Notes under the pieces: model-generated | Database searches by the model: none | What the model was told of the DNA's origin: nothing | Seen by the model: the letters and a program-made list of their open reading frames with translations, nothing else | Program-made: the position numbers and the translations under genes | Source of the DNA: Acidobacteriota bacterium | Lineage (GTDB): Bacteria > Acidobacteriota > Terriglobia > Terriglobales > Acidobacteriaceae | DNA: 51,522 bases | Direction of reading: 5' to 3' | NCBI GenBank assembly: GCA_028876335.1 | Contig: JAGWSG010000066.1 | Coordinates: 1-51,522 of the forward strand | Shown: in pieces, positions 1 through 7,846 of the stretch | Layout of the letters: every line of letters starts with the position of its first letter | Position numbering within the stretch: the first letter of the stretch is position 1

Positions 1-616
1 AGCGGAAACACCTGCGCCTTGTCCTGCAGTCGCTTTACGGGTGTTGAGAATACTGACCGGTCAAAGTCGCGCTCAAACTGTGTTCGGTGCCCACCCACAA
101 TCGTTGTTTGGCGTCGGCGGTTCGGATTAAGCAAGGTTTCCCAGTTCATCGTAATGCCTCGATATCGCGTATGTGTACAGCATATAGTGACTACGGAATT
201 GACCGGAACCTGCGCAGCATCTCAGAGAAACAGATGTCACTCATTCCAAACGCGGCCGTCCCGAACTCGTCTTGTGAGAAATTGCTCCCGAGAAACGCCG
301 TTCCCTTTACCGATCTTCATTCTTAAAGAGCGCCTCATCGCCAATGCGCTCGTTGAGCGTTTGGCTCTCTAATTTGTTGGCTTCTACGATGGGATGGGGT
401 TGGAGCATTTCGCTCGTTCGGAGGTTGAATCAAGTTACAGGCTGGGGTGGAGTGCGGGGGTGTGCTTCCCTGACCTAAACGCTGCGCGTTGCTACGCGTT
501 TGGAATGGGACATCCGGAGATGGATGGCTGAGAGCAAGGTGCGACCGGCGCCCTTTATTGAACTGGGTTCTCACATCGAACTCGACGTCCGAGCGTGCAG
601 GTCTCAATCAAGCGAG
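1..616. other. Gene-poor stretch
   Basis: I see no convincing gene here. Short open frames exist on both strands, but none has a family-like composition, a good ribosome binding site or a recognisable motif. The stretch lies downstream of the GH74 gene and may hold decayed sequence or the far end of a gene outside the window. Confidence 0.5.
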
Positions 617-652
617 TTCGCGGGGCTCCAAGTTGAGCATGAACCCCGCGAA
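617..652 (-). terminator. Hairpin downstream of the GH74 gene
   Basis: A perfect 9-bp inverted repeat (TTCGCGGGG / CCCCGCGAA, arms 617-625 and 644-652) with an 18-nt loop lies 22 bp past the GH74 stop codon. The sequence after it on the minus strand is only weakly T-rich, so this is a likely but not textbook intrinsic terminator or 3'-end-stabilising hairpin. Confidence 0.5.
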
Positions 653-674
653 TGAGAAATAGACGCCGGCGACG

Positions 675-3512
675 TTAATTCGTGCTCGTCCCCCAGAGAA
701 TACCCCTGCCGCTTCCGCTGAAGTAGACAGTGCCGAAGGTGCGCATGTCTCCGGTGACGTGGTCGATTCCGCCATACTGGTGAGCATCGTCATTGATCCT
801 GATCCACGAAGCGCCGCCGTCGGTGGAGCGGTAGAGTCCCCATTGCGTGCCGATGGTGCCGGCAAGGAAGAGAGTCAGTTTGGACGAGCCGGGTGCAGCC
901 TTTCCATAGCCCAGAGACGTCGACTTCTGGACGCCGCTCACCGTGGTCAAGTATGGTGACGCAGCCGTGCCGGTGTTGGTGTAAAGGCCGCTTGCGTTTC
1001 CACCCGCCGTAAACCAGAGATCGCCTGGGGCGTCTGGCAGCGAATAGAGGGTTGGGGCGGCCGTAAACGGAGCCGCGATGGGCAGGCCGGTCTGAATCGT
1101 GAAAAAGGTCACGCCGTCGTCGATGCTCATGGTGAGGTCGCCGGTGCTCCCGCTATATCCGTAGAAGACGCCCGCCTTTGCACGATCCGCGACAACCTGC
1201 GATTGCGCCGGAATCCCTGTCGAGGCCGTCCAGGTCTTTCCTCCGTCCTTTGAGTACCAGACCGATGTAGTGTCCTGGGTGGCCCAAACGATCGAAGAGC
1301 CATCGGCCGCGATTGCGATTGAGCCGCCGCCCGTCTTTGTCCCGGGTGGCATTGCGGCGAAACCAGCCCAGGTGATGCCGCCATCCGTTGAGATCACACC
1401 AAGCGGCGTGGCGCCATAGGTTCCGTCCGATGCGCGCAGCACGGTCGTCGGCGTGTTCTGCTCGAAGTCCATGGACGTGGGCATGGCCCGCGAAACCTGG
1501 TAGTTCCCCTGCGCCGGAGAGACGGTAAGGTCAGTATGCGCAAAACCGTAAACGTCACCGATTCCGCTCAACAGAATGGTGTTTCCAGAAGGTGGAGCGA
1601 GCAGGACATTGGTGGCCGTCTCCTCGATGCCCTCGTCCTCGAACTTCCAGTCGACAATGCCCACCGAACTGGCACTGGGATCGGCGTTGGTCAGATCGTG
1701 CGTAATCCACAGACCTCCGCCAAAGGTGTAAATAGCGTGATCGGGATTGAATGGGTCAATCACAAGACCGGTATTCCAGTTGCCGGTAGAGACCGTTCCC
1801 GGCGCACCGACATAAGGCGCGTTTGTATTGCTGTGCGTGGCAAGATTCGGCGAATTCGAGTTGGGCAGGCTGGGGATTTTTTCCGAGGAAACGTCGCGCC
1901 AGGTTGCGCCATCATCGGTGGAACGATAGATGACGTCGCCGGTCGGCCAATACTGGTTGAGTGTGCCGACCATAATGGTTCCGGGATGGCTGGGATCGAC
2001 CGCGACGCTGCCATAGCCTTGCTGGTCCGAAGGGCCGCCTACGTTCGCGGGGAGTGCGATCTGGGTCCAGGTTCCCGAGGTCCAGTTTGAGCCCGGCGTG
2101 AATTTCCAGAGCTGGCCGACGGTTTCCCCATCCCCTCCTGCACCGTCGCCATAAATGATGTAGATGGAGCCATTGGGGCCGAGCTTTGCCTGCATGGGTG
2201 ACATCGGCTTTGGGGCTGACGCGAACGACGGCTGTCCTGCAACTGCAGTCCATGTGCTCGTCGTCGAGCCGCCGTTCGTGGTCACATACAACCCCTGCGA
2301 ATTGCCATTGAGTCCGGTGCCGGCGACGGCGGCATAGACCACGGGAGTGGCCGAGCCCGAGGAGCCGCTCGACTTGATGGGAAGTACCGATACAACGCCC
2401 ATCGGCATGAAGTTTCCTCCCCCGATCGAAACCGAAGTCACAACCGTCAGGCCGGACGCCTGCGGCCAACTGTTTCCCGAGTCCGTGGAAACACGTAGTC
2501 CGTCTTGGCGCGTCCCGAAGTAAACGATACTTGGCATATTGGGATCGACGGCAATGCGGTCTCCCATGCCGCGGCCAGGATTGTTTGAACCATTTTTGAA
2601 GTCCAGCGGAACGGTCTTGAACGTTGCGCCCATATCGTCAGAGATCAGCATTTCACCGTTTTTGGCCCAGGAGTTGGAATACAAGCCCACTGCAACGTAG
2701 AGCTTGTTCGGGTCGGTCGGATCCAAGCCGATCGCGTCGCCGCCGTTAAAGAATCCATCCGACAGCCAGTCGAGCAGCGGCACCCATTGCGTGTCGTTCG
2801 GTCCCCAGCGGTAGATACCTCCGATGTCAGTGCGCGCGTACATCAGGTTCGGCTGCGTCGGATGGAAGTAAACTCCGGGGATATAGCCGCCGGCCAGGAT
2901 CTTGACGTTGGTAAACGAGTACGAGGGCGAGCCGCCGCCTGACGACCCGCCCACTGTGAGCGTCACGCTGCCCGTTGCGGAATTGTAGTTCGCAGCATCG
3001 GTTGGCGTGAACGTGACGGACAAAGTCTGCGATCCGGCCGTGTTCATCACCGTGCCGGATGCAGGCGTGTAGGCGAACGTGCCGGGCACGCTCGCGCCGC
3101 CAAAGCTGGCTGTCGCGTCCAACTGGATCGCGCTCAGCGCGGTGCCCACGCTCACGGTTGCCGGAGTATTCCAGGTAATTGTCGGTGTAGCTTTATTTAC
3201 CGTGATCGTGTTCGTCGCCGTTCCCGACAAAACCTTGCTGGAATCGCTTGGCGTGAACGTTACTGAAAGCGAATGCGATCCCGCACTCAGCACTGTCCCC
3301 GCCAGTGGCGAATACGAAAATGTGCCCGGATAGTTGGCGGACGCATTCAACTGAGCGGAACTCAATGCCGTCCCGTAGATAATTGCGGCCGGAGCTGGCC
3401 ATGTGATGGTCGGCGTGGCCGGCTGGGATGAAGTACCGCTTCCCCCCGGACCACCGCACCCGGTTAGAAGGAAGACGAGAGCAACAAACGCGATTGCGCA
3501 GCGGCATTTCAT
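675..3512 (-). CDS. GH74 xyloglucanase-like lipoprotein
   Basis: This is a secreted beta-propeller glycosidase of the GH74 type, expected to cut xyloglucan or related beta-1,4-glucans outside the cell. The 945-residue product starts with a lipoprotein signal (LLTGC, Cys19). Two tandem Ig/MBG-like repeats of about 75-80 residues follow (about 33-106 and 109-188, each opening with ATPTITW), then a Gly/Ser linker. The propeller begins near 197 with the GH74 signature GGYIPGVYFHP and ARTDIGG. Asp229 and Asp586 (in VIDPFNPD) match the positions of the two catalytic aspartates of GH74. Repeated SxDxGxTW BNR-type motifs occur along the chain. The family assignment is strong, but substrate is inferred. 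An AGGAG lies rather far (about 13 nt) from the ATG. It follows the membrane regulator gene on the same strand after an 816-bp gap, so it probably has its own promoter. Confidence 0.85.
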   Translation of the reverse strand: MKCRCAIAFVALVFLLTGCGGPGGSGTSSQPATPTITWPAPAAIIYGTALSSAQLNASANYPGTFSYSPLAGTVLSAGSHSLSVTFTPSDSSKVLSGTATNTITVNKATPTITWNTPATVSVGTALSAIQLDATASFGGASVPGTFAYTPASGTVMNTAGSQTLSVTFTPTDAANYNSATGSVTLTVGGSSGGGSPSYSFTNVKILAGGYIPGVYFHPTQPNLMYARTDIGGIYRWGPNDTQWVPLLDWLSDGFFNGGDAIGLDPTDPNKLYVAVGLYSNSWAKNGEMLISDDMGATFKTVPLDFKNGSNNPGRGMGDRIAVDPNMPSIVYFGTRQDGLRVSTDSGNSWPQASGLTVVTSVSIGGGNFMPMGVVSVLPIKSSGSSGSATPVVYAAVAGTGLNGNSQGLYVTTNGGSTTSTWTAVAGQPSFASAPKPMSPMQAKLGPNGSIYIIYGDGAGGDGETVGQLWKFTPGSNWTSGTWTQIALPANVGGPSDQQGYGSVAVDPSHPGTIMVGTLNQYWPTGDVIYRSTDDGATWRDVSSEKIPSLPNSNSPNLATHSNTNAPYVGAPGTVSTGNWNTGLVIDPFNPDHAIYTFGGGLWITHDLTNADPSASSVGIVDWKFEDEGIEETATNVLLAPPSGNTILLSGIGDVYGFAHTDLTVSPAQGNYQVSRAMPTSMDFEQNTPTTVLRASDGTYGATPLGVISTDGGITWAGFAAMPPGTKTGGGSIAIAADGSSIVWATQDTTSVWYSKDGGKTWTASTGIPAQSQVVADRAKAGVFYGYSGSTGDLTMSIDDGVTFFTIQTGLPIAAPFTAAPTLYSLPDAPGDLWFTAGGNASGLYTNTGTAASPYLTTVSGVQKSTSLGYGKAAPGSSKLTLFLAGTIGTQWGLYRSTDGGASWIRINDDAHQYGGIDHVTGDMRTFGTVYFSGSGRGILWGTSTN

Positions 3513-3868
3513 GTTTTCGATGACACTCCTGGAGCAGCTCGCGGCACCTGCGCCTGCGAGAGATAAAAGAGTCTTGCCGAAGCGCGAACTGTTTTCGACA
3601 GAAAGGAAGGTACTGGTTGTGGAACGAGGGCTTGGAACTGCTGAGCAACTGTTGGACTTTCAACTTCGCCGAAGCGGAGGCCCCTCCGCGGACTCGACGG
3701 TGCGTTGTCGGTGCTGGTCCTACGGAGGGACTCCCACATTTGAGAAATCCGTAATGGAAATTGAGGTTCAGATGCTCCGCTCGCTGGCCCACGACTTCAA
3801 TGGGGCTACCCCGAAGGAAGGCCGATGTGAATTATCGTGAATGGCGTGCGCGCTGTAAAGTTTAATTC

Positions 3869-3884
3869 TGTACATCAAGGTACA
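3869..3884. promoter_or_regulatory. Candidate operator, TGTAC-N6-GTACA
   Basis: A perfect inverted repeat with 5-bp arms and a 6-bp spacer lies about 360 bp upstream of the GH74 start. The geometry suits a dimeric regulator, but a repeat this short can occur by chance. Three nearby TGTTAAA copies add slight weight. Confidence 0.25.
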
Positions 3885-4183
3885 GCGGTGTTAAATGGGC
3901 GTAAGCTGCTGATTTTGATGTGACTTATGCGCTCCTCCGAAAATGTTAAAGTCCAGCCCTCGCGATGTTAAACGCCGGGGATCGCTGTCGAGAGCCTTCA
4001 GAATTAGCTGCACAAATCGTGGAGCGTGCGGCATGGCTTCGGCAGACGTGCTTCCGCAGCCGCCGCTAACCTTCGTGCTCTCGGCAATTCAAGTTCGAAC
4101 CTTCAAGAGCAGATCTCGGAACGGACCGCTTGTCACATCTACAGCTACGTTCGTAAGGTTGGTTCAATTGCTGAGAGGGGCAC

Positions 4184-4235
4184 CCACTTTAGAGGTGAGG
4201 GTGGGGTTGGAAAAGAGAGGGTGTGCCACCCGCCA
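4184..4235. repeat. 52-bp dispersed repeat, copy 1
   Basis: This 52-bp block matches 7671-7722 at 47 of 52 positions, in the same orientation. All five differences are transitions, with G or C in this copy and A or T in the other. It contains a small inverted repeat, GGGTG-TGC-CACCC. Both copies are intergenic. It looks like a family of dispersed intergenic repeats, not an insertion sequence. Confidence 0.7.
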
Positions 4236-4328
4236 ATGATGATGTTCCTACCTCAATCTCAGACGGCGTGTGAACCGGTGACGATATAGCGTCATTTGCT
4301 GGTCACTTCGTTGAAGCGAATGGTTTCG

Positions 4329-6275
4329 TTATTGGCGAATCCGCGTAAGTAGAGCGGTGTAGCGTGGGTCGGCACGGACGGAATCAAAGAGCGGGTCAAC
4401 GCGGATGAACGCCATGTAAATGCAGTGGCCGTCGATGGCGTGCTGGAAGGCATCAAAGGCTTGATCGCGATCATTCAAGCGGAGATCGTCAACACCAATC
4501 TGGTAAGCGATACAAGGATGTGCCGGTGTGTTTAGCAGAGCATGATTGCGCGCAACCCAATAGGATTGCCATCCGTGCTGCCGGTACGCTGCCGAAAGAG
4601 CGGCTTCGTCAATCTTCGGCATAGTTTGCTTCAGCGCGATGAGATCGTGCTGCACGGCCTGGTCATGATCGCCCTTCTGTTCATAGATGAGACTGAGGTA
4701 GTTGTCGACAGTGCCGGGCTGGTCTTCCATCTGAGCGGCGCGCTGGAATTGAGCAAGCGCGGCATCGTACTGGCGGGCGAGATAAAGTGTGGCGCCAAGC
4801 CTGCGGCTTACGAAGAACGATACGGGATCGAGCTGAAGGGCGCGGCGCATGTGGGTGACGGCATCTTGCGGACGGCCCACGGCGTCGAGGTAGACAGCGT
4901 ATTTGAACTCGGCGATTGAGTCGTTGGGGTTGAGTGCGATGCCGCGAGTAAGATTCTGGTCGGCTTCAGCCCAGTTCCAAGAGTAGATTGTTTGCACACT
5001 GCCGAGCGCGGTGTAGGCTTCTCCGTTTTCAGGGTCGAGCTGAATGGCATGCTGGGCGGCGGCGATCGCTTCCGGCATGAGTTTGTCTGCTGGACCGATG
5101 TCGAAGGTCGCGGCGGCATCGAGCGCCGTGGCGTAGCCTGCATAGGCAGAAGGGTAAGAGGGATCGAGGGAGATTGCCTGCTGAAAATACTGAAGGCTGC
5201 GGGAGAATTCCTGCCTGTTTAGAAAGTACCGGCCGCGGAGATAGGCGTCGTATGCGACTGGGTTTGCCGGTGCGCGCGGAGCGGGAGGGACGAGGCCCAG
5301 TGGAGCCTGGCTGGCGATCTGTTGGGCAACACTGTCCTGAAGGGAGAGAACATCCGAAGCCGGGCCCTCGAAGGATTGGGCCCAGATGTGGCGGTCCGTA
5401 CGAGCGTCAATGAGCTGAGCGGTAATGCGGATACGGTCACCGGCGCGCACGATGGAGCCTTCAACAACGGCATCAACCTGGAGTGCATTTGCGATTTGTT
5501 GCACGGACTTTGGCGAGCGGCTTGCTGCAAACGCTGATGTTCTGGAGACGACTCGCAGTCCGGGAATACGGGCCAGTTGCGTGGTGAGTTCGTCCGTCAT
5601 TCCAGCAGCAAAGTAGTCCTGACCCGGGTCTCCGGAGAGGTTTTGGAGAGGCAGCACGGCGAGCGAACGGAATTGTGTGTGTGCATGCTTCCAATGCGTG
5701 AAGGCCCAAACGGAAAAGGCAGCAGACAGAAACAACGCCAAGAAAAGAGAAATCCACGCAAGGACACGGCGATTGCCGTGCGTAGCTGACTTATTGTGTG
5801 GATTGGACGTTGCGGCTTCCGGCAGGTTGCCCGGTGCCGCTTCCACTCCAGTATGTTCGTTCTTTTCCGGTTTGCCCTGGCTGGTTCCGGGTGTGTCTTC
5901 TGGCAGATCCGCGGAATTTCCTTCCGGCTGTTGTCCTGTGAATGTAAAGACAGCCGAGTAACCGCCCTTTGGAATCTCTATAAGAATTGGGTCGCGCTTT
6001 CCTTCGGTGTCGTAGTACTCGCGGAGGCGGTTGCGCAGTCTGCTTGCCTCCACACGAACCGTGGCGTCGATTGCGGGATCGTAATCGGTACTGCGCTCGA
6101 AGACGTCTATCGCGAGCTCATATTCCTTTGGCAGGAGACCGGCGATGGACTTCTCCACAACATAGCGAAGGAAAGCCTGGCTGCGTTGTGCGGAAACGAA
6201 GACCTTCGAGACAAGAATGCGCTCAAGCTGCCGTCTTATACGTTCAGTCTCTATGGCTGACCTGGCGGGAACCAT
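4329..6275 (-). CDS. Membrane-spanning regulator with TolB/FlgO-like and TPR regions
   Basis: This is a probable one-component sensor-regulator. Residues 1-112 resemble the N-terminal domain common in acidobacterial TPR regulators (motifs FLRYVVEKS, KEYELAIDVF, VRVEASRLRNRLREYY, EIPKGGY) and may bind DNA. A Pro/Glu-rich linker leads to one transmembrane helix at about 171-193. A FlgO/TolB-N-like domain follows (about 204-310, with SLAVLPLQNLSGD and AGMTDELTTQLA), then TPR-like repeats to about 640 (for example AYTALGSV and AEFKYAVYL). The order, cytoplasmic domain-TM-outer sensor, recalls CadC-type regulators. A GAGGAG site about 6 nt upstream supports this start. A 15-bp palindrome lies 30 bp upstream. 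The target genes are unknown; the GH74 gene downstream is a candidate by position only. Confidence 0.75.
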   Translation of the reverse strand: MVPARSAIETERIRRQLERILVSKVFVSAQRSQAFLRYVVEKSIAGLLPKEYELAIDVFERSTDYDPAIDATVRVEASRLRNRLREYYDTEGKRDPILIEIPKGGYSAVFTFTGQQPEGNSADLPEDTPGTSQGKPEKNEHTGVEAAPGNLPEAATSNPHNKSATHGNRRVLAWISLFLALFLSAAFSVWAFTHWKHAHTQFRSLAVLPLQNLSGDPGQDYFAAGMTDELTTQLARIPGLRVVSRTSAFAASRSPKSVQQIANALQVDAVVEGSIVRAGDRIRITAQLIDARTDRHIWAQSFEGPASDVLSLQDSVAQQIASQAPLGLVPPAPRAPANPVAYDAYLRGRYFLNRQEFSRSLQYFQQAISLDPSYPSAYAGYATALDAAATFDIGPADKLMPEAIAAAQHAIQLDPENGEAYTALGSVQTIYSWNWAEADQNLTRGIALNPNDSIAEFKYAVYLDAVGRPQDAVTHMRRALQLDPVSFFVSRRLGATLYLARQYDAALAQFQRAAQMEDQPGTVDNYLSLIYEQKGDHDQAVQHDLIALKQTMPKIDEAALSAAYRQHGWQSYWVARNHALLNTPAHPCIAYQIGVDDLRLNDRDQAFDAFQHAIDGHCIYMAFIRVDPLFDSVRADPRYTALLTRIRQ

Positions 6276-6602
6276 GCTGCTCCTCGGCGCAAATCTCGGA
6301 TTTGACGATGTTACATCGTAAGTTACGTAGAGAAACTACCGCTTCAGGCGCGCTCTGAGCAATGGTAACTGAAGTACAGACTGAATCTTCCTCCCAAGAA
6401 GAGAGTCGGAACTTTGAGACGCTTTCCGTTTGGACGGGGCGCGCGCCAATGGTCGTGTTGGTGGTCGCTTTGGACGTACCTCGAATGGCGCGACCTATGT
6501 GGGGCGTCAATCGCTGGGATCGTCCGGACGGGTATGGGTCCCGCAACATAAACCACGCCGGGTTGAGCCGGACATTTGAATGCAGGAAAAGGAGAGGTCG
6601 AT
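6276..6602. other. Divergent promoter region
   Basis: This 327-bp gap separates the TPR regulator (minus strand) from the secreted protein gene (plus strand). No gene is seen in it. It contains the palindrome at 6305-6319 and should hold promoters for both directions. Confidence 0.5.
6305..6319. promoter_or_regulatory. Candidate operator, ACGATGT-T-ACATCGT
   Basis: This is a perfect 7-bp inverted repeat around a single T, 30 bp upstream of the TPR regulator's start codon and about 285 bp upstream of the divergent secreted-protein gene. Its position fits autoregulation. No experimental or comparative support is visible here. Confidence 0.35.
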
Positions 6603-7280
6603 ATGAAAACAATCCGAATCTGGAGCCGGTTCGGTGCGGCGCTGCTGATGGGGGCGATCGCATTGATGTGTGTTGGAAAGGCGATTGCGCAGAGTGGGGC
6701 GCAAAGCGGTGAAGTGACGCTGGGCAACTCCACTGTGGAGCCGGCCTTTGATGACACAACGGGTGGTGTGACCTACCTGCTCACGCCCAAGAATGCGCCA
6801 CTGCCATCCAAGGCCAATGCCGCCGCCGTTGCGCCGCTCTACCTGGTGGTGTATCCGCTGAATTCCGCGGTGCAAGCCGACACTTTGAACTGCCAGCCGA
6901 CCAACTGCGACCACGTGAATGTACTGCCGTTCCCCGATCCGGACTACGGCGCGATGCCGGGCGACAGCACGGTCTGCACTGATTTCAACGGCGGCGCGCC
7001 GTGTTCGCTGGTGAAGGGGCATGACCACCTGGTGGGCATTGCGAACACAGGCGGCGACTACAACGTGGCATGGGCGGTGAAGCTGGTGTTCTTCACGCAT
7101 GCGGCATTCTTAGGTGACGACCCGGCCATCAACCATCGCGTAACGACGTTATCCCAGATTGAGGCGCTACAAAAAGCCGGAGAAGTGGTTGTTGCGGATA
7201 CGCCGATCGTTTTCAACTGCTCCAAGGTGTCAGGTGCAACGTACGCGCAGGGTGTCCCGGTTGTTATCAATTTTCCATAG
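6603..7280 (+). CDS. Secreted protein of unknown function
   Basis: I do not recognise the family. The start at 6603 (MKTIRIW) is set by an AGGAGAGG ribosome binding site just upstream; an in-frame ATG at 6576 lacks one. The 225-residue product has a clear signal peptide (about 30 residues, ending AIAQ). The mature part has five cysteines, including a CQPTNCDH pair, and aromatic and hydrophobic stretches such as YLVVYPL and VFFTHAAF that suggest a beta-rich extracytoplasmic fold. It has no lipobox and no membrane helix after the signal. It stands alone, divergent from the TPR regulator. The signal peptide and composition make it a credible gene. Confidence 0.7.
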   Translation: MKTIRIWSRFGAALLMGAIALMCVGKAIAQSGAQSGEVTLGNSTVEPAFDDTTGGVTYLLTPKNAPLPSKANAAAVAPLYLVVYPLNSAVQADTLNCQPTNCDHVNVLPFPDPDYGAMPGDSTVCTDFNGGAPCSLVKGHDHLVGIANTGGDYNVAWAVKLVFFTHAAFLGDDPAINHRVTTLSQIEALQKAGEVVVADTPIVFNCSKVSGATYAQGVPVVINFP

Positions 7281-7633
7281 GCAGTGCTTTGGTCCGCTCC
7301 TGCGGCTGTTGCTGCGGGGGCGGGCTTAGATGATTTCTTAGTCATCAAACTGGGTGAGTCATTTGAGCGGGTGCCTCGGCTTTGCCGTCAGGGCGGGAAA
7401 ACTTCAGTGGATGTAAGGGGCATAGCTCTGGTTTACCAGTCCGGGGGCGAGGAGAGCGGTATATGAGGCTATTGCTGAGGCAAGGACCAAAGCCAACGCA
7501 GGGTTCACCGGGATGTTTGAAGTGACGACACGAATCTGAGCGAGTACTGAATTGAATCAGCCGATCGGCACTCTGCATTGCCCAGAAGAGTTTGAATAAC
7601 GTTCGTCAGGGCCGACCATTGCATGGAGCTGAC

Positions 7634-7662
7634 GCGAGCCTTACGGCTCGCCTTTTCATTTT
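7634..7662 (+). terminator. Intrinsic terminator
   Basis: A perfect 7-bp stem (GCGAGCC / GGCTCGC) with a TTAC loop is followed by a T-rich tract (CTTTTCATTTT). This is a classical Rho-independent terminator on the plus strand. The nearest plus-strand gene ends at 7280, so the transcript it ends is not obvious. Confidence 0.75.
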
Positions 7663-7670
7663 GTGGGCTT

Positions 7671-7722
7671 CCACTTTAGAGGTGAGGATAGAGTTGGAAA
7701 AGAAAGGGTGTGCCACCTGCCA
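7671..7722. repeat. 52-bp dispersed repeat, copy 2
   Basis: This is the partner of 4184-4235 (47 of 52 identical, same orientation). It sits just after the plus-strand terminator and before the receptor gene's terminator. Confidence 0.7.
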
Positions 7723-7791
7723 TCGTGGAGGGAATATGCCTTTGAGCACGATGTGCTGGATCGTCTTATGAATTTCTTTAACAAAACAACT

Positions 7792-7823
7792 TCGGCGCGA
7801 ACTGAAGAGCGAGTTCGCGCCGA
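7792..7823 (-). terminator. Terminator of the TonB-dependent receptor gene
   Basis: A perfect 12-bp inverted repeat (TCGGCGCGAACT / AGTTCGCGCCGA) with an 8-nt loop begins 23 bp past the receptor's stop. On the minus strand it is followed by AGTTGTTTTGTT, a fair T-rich tail. Confidence 0.75.
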
Positions 7824-7846
7824 TGAGTGAAGGTGAATCAGTCGGT

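Larger units (their letters stand above)
3513..4328. other. Long intergenic region upstream of the GH74 gene
   Basis: No gene is seen. The stretch holds an inverted repeat (3869-3884), three TGTTAAA heptamers (3889-3895, 3944-3950, 3966-3972) and one copy of a 52-bp repeat (4184-4235). The promoter of the GH74 gene should lie here. Confidence 0.5.
7281..7846. other. Intergenic region with two hairpins and a repeat
   Basis: No gene is supported in these 566 bp. They hold a plus-strand intrinsic terminator (7634-7662), repeat copy 2 (7671-7722) and the terminator of the TonB-dependent receptor (7792-7823). The first terminator is about 350 bp from the nearest plus-strand gene, so a long 3' UTR or a small RNA is possible. 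Confidence 0.5.

Noticed and set aside
335..607. Minus-strand 90-codon frame in the gene-poor left end
   Set aside because: It has low-complexity composition, no ribosome binding site and no motif, and it overlaps nothing conserved. It looks like a chance frame.
4081..4105. GTTCGAAC as a tRNA T-arm
   Set aside because: The flanking sequence gives no acceptor stem, D-arm or anticodon arm. No tRNA was found anywhere in the window.
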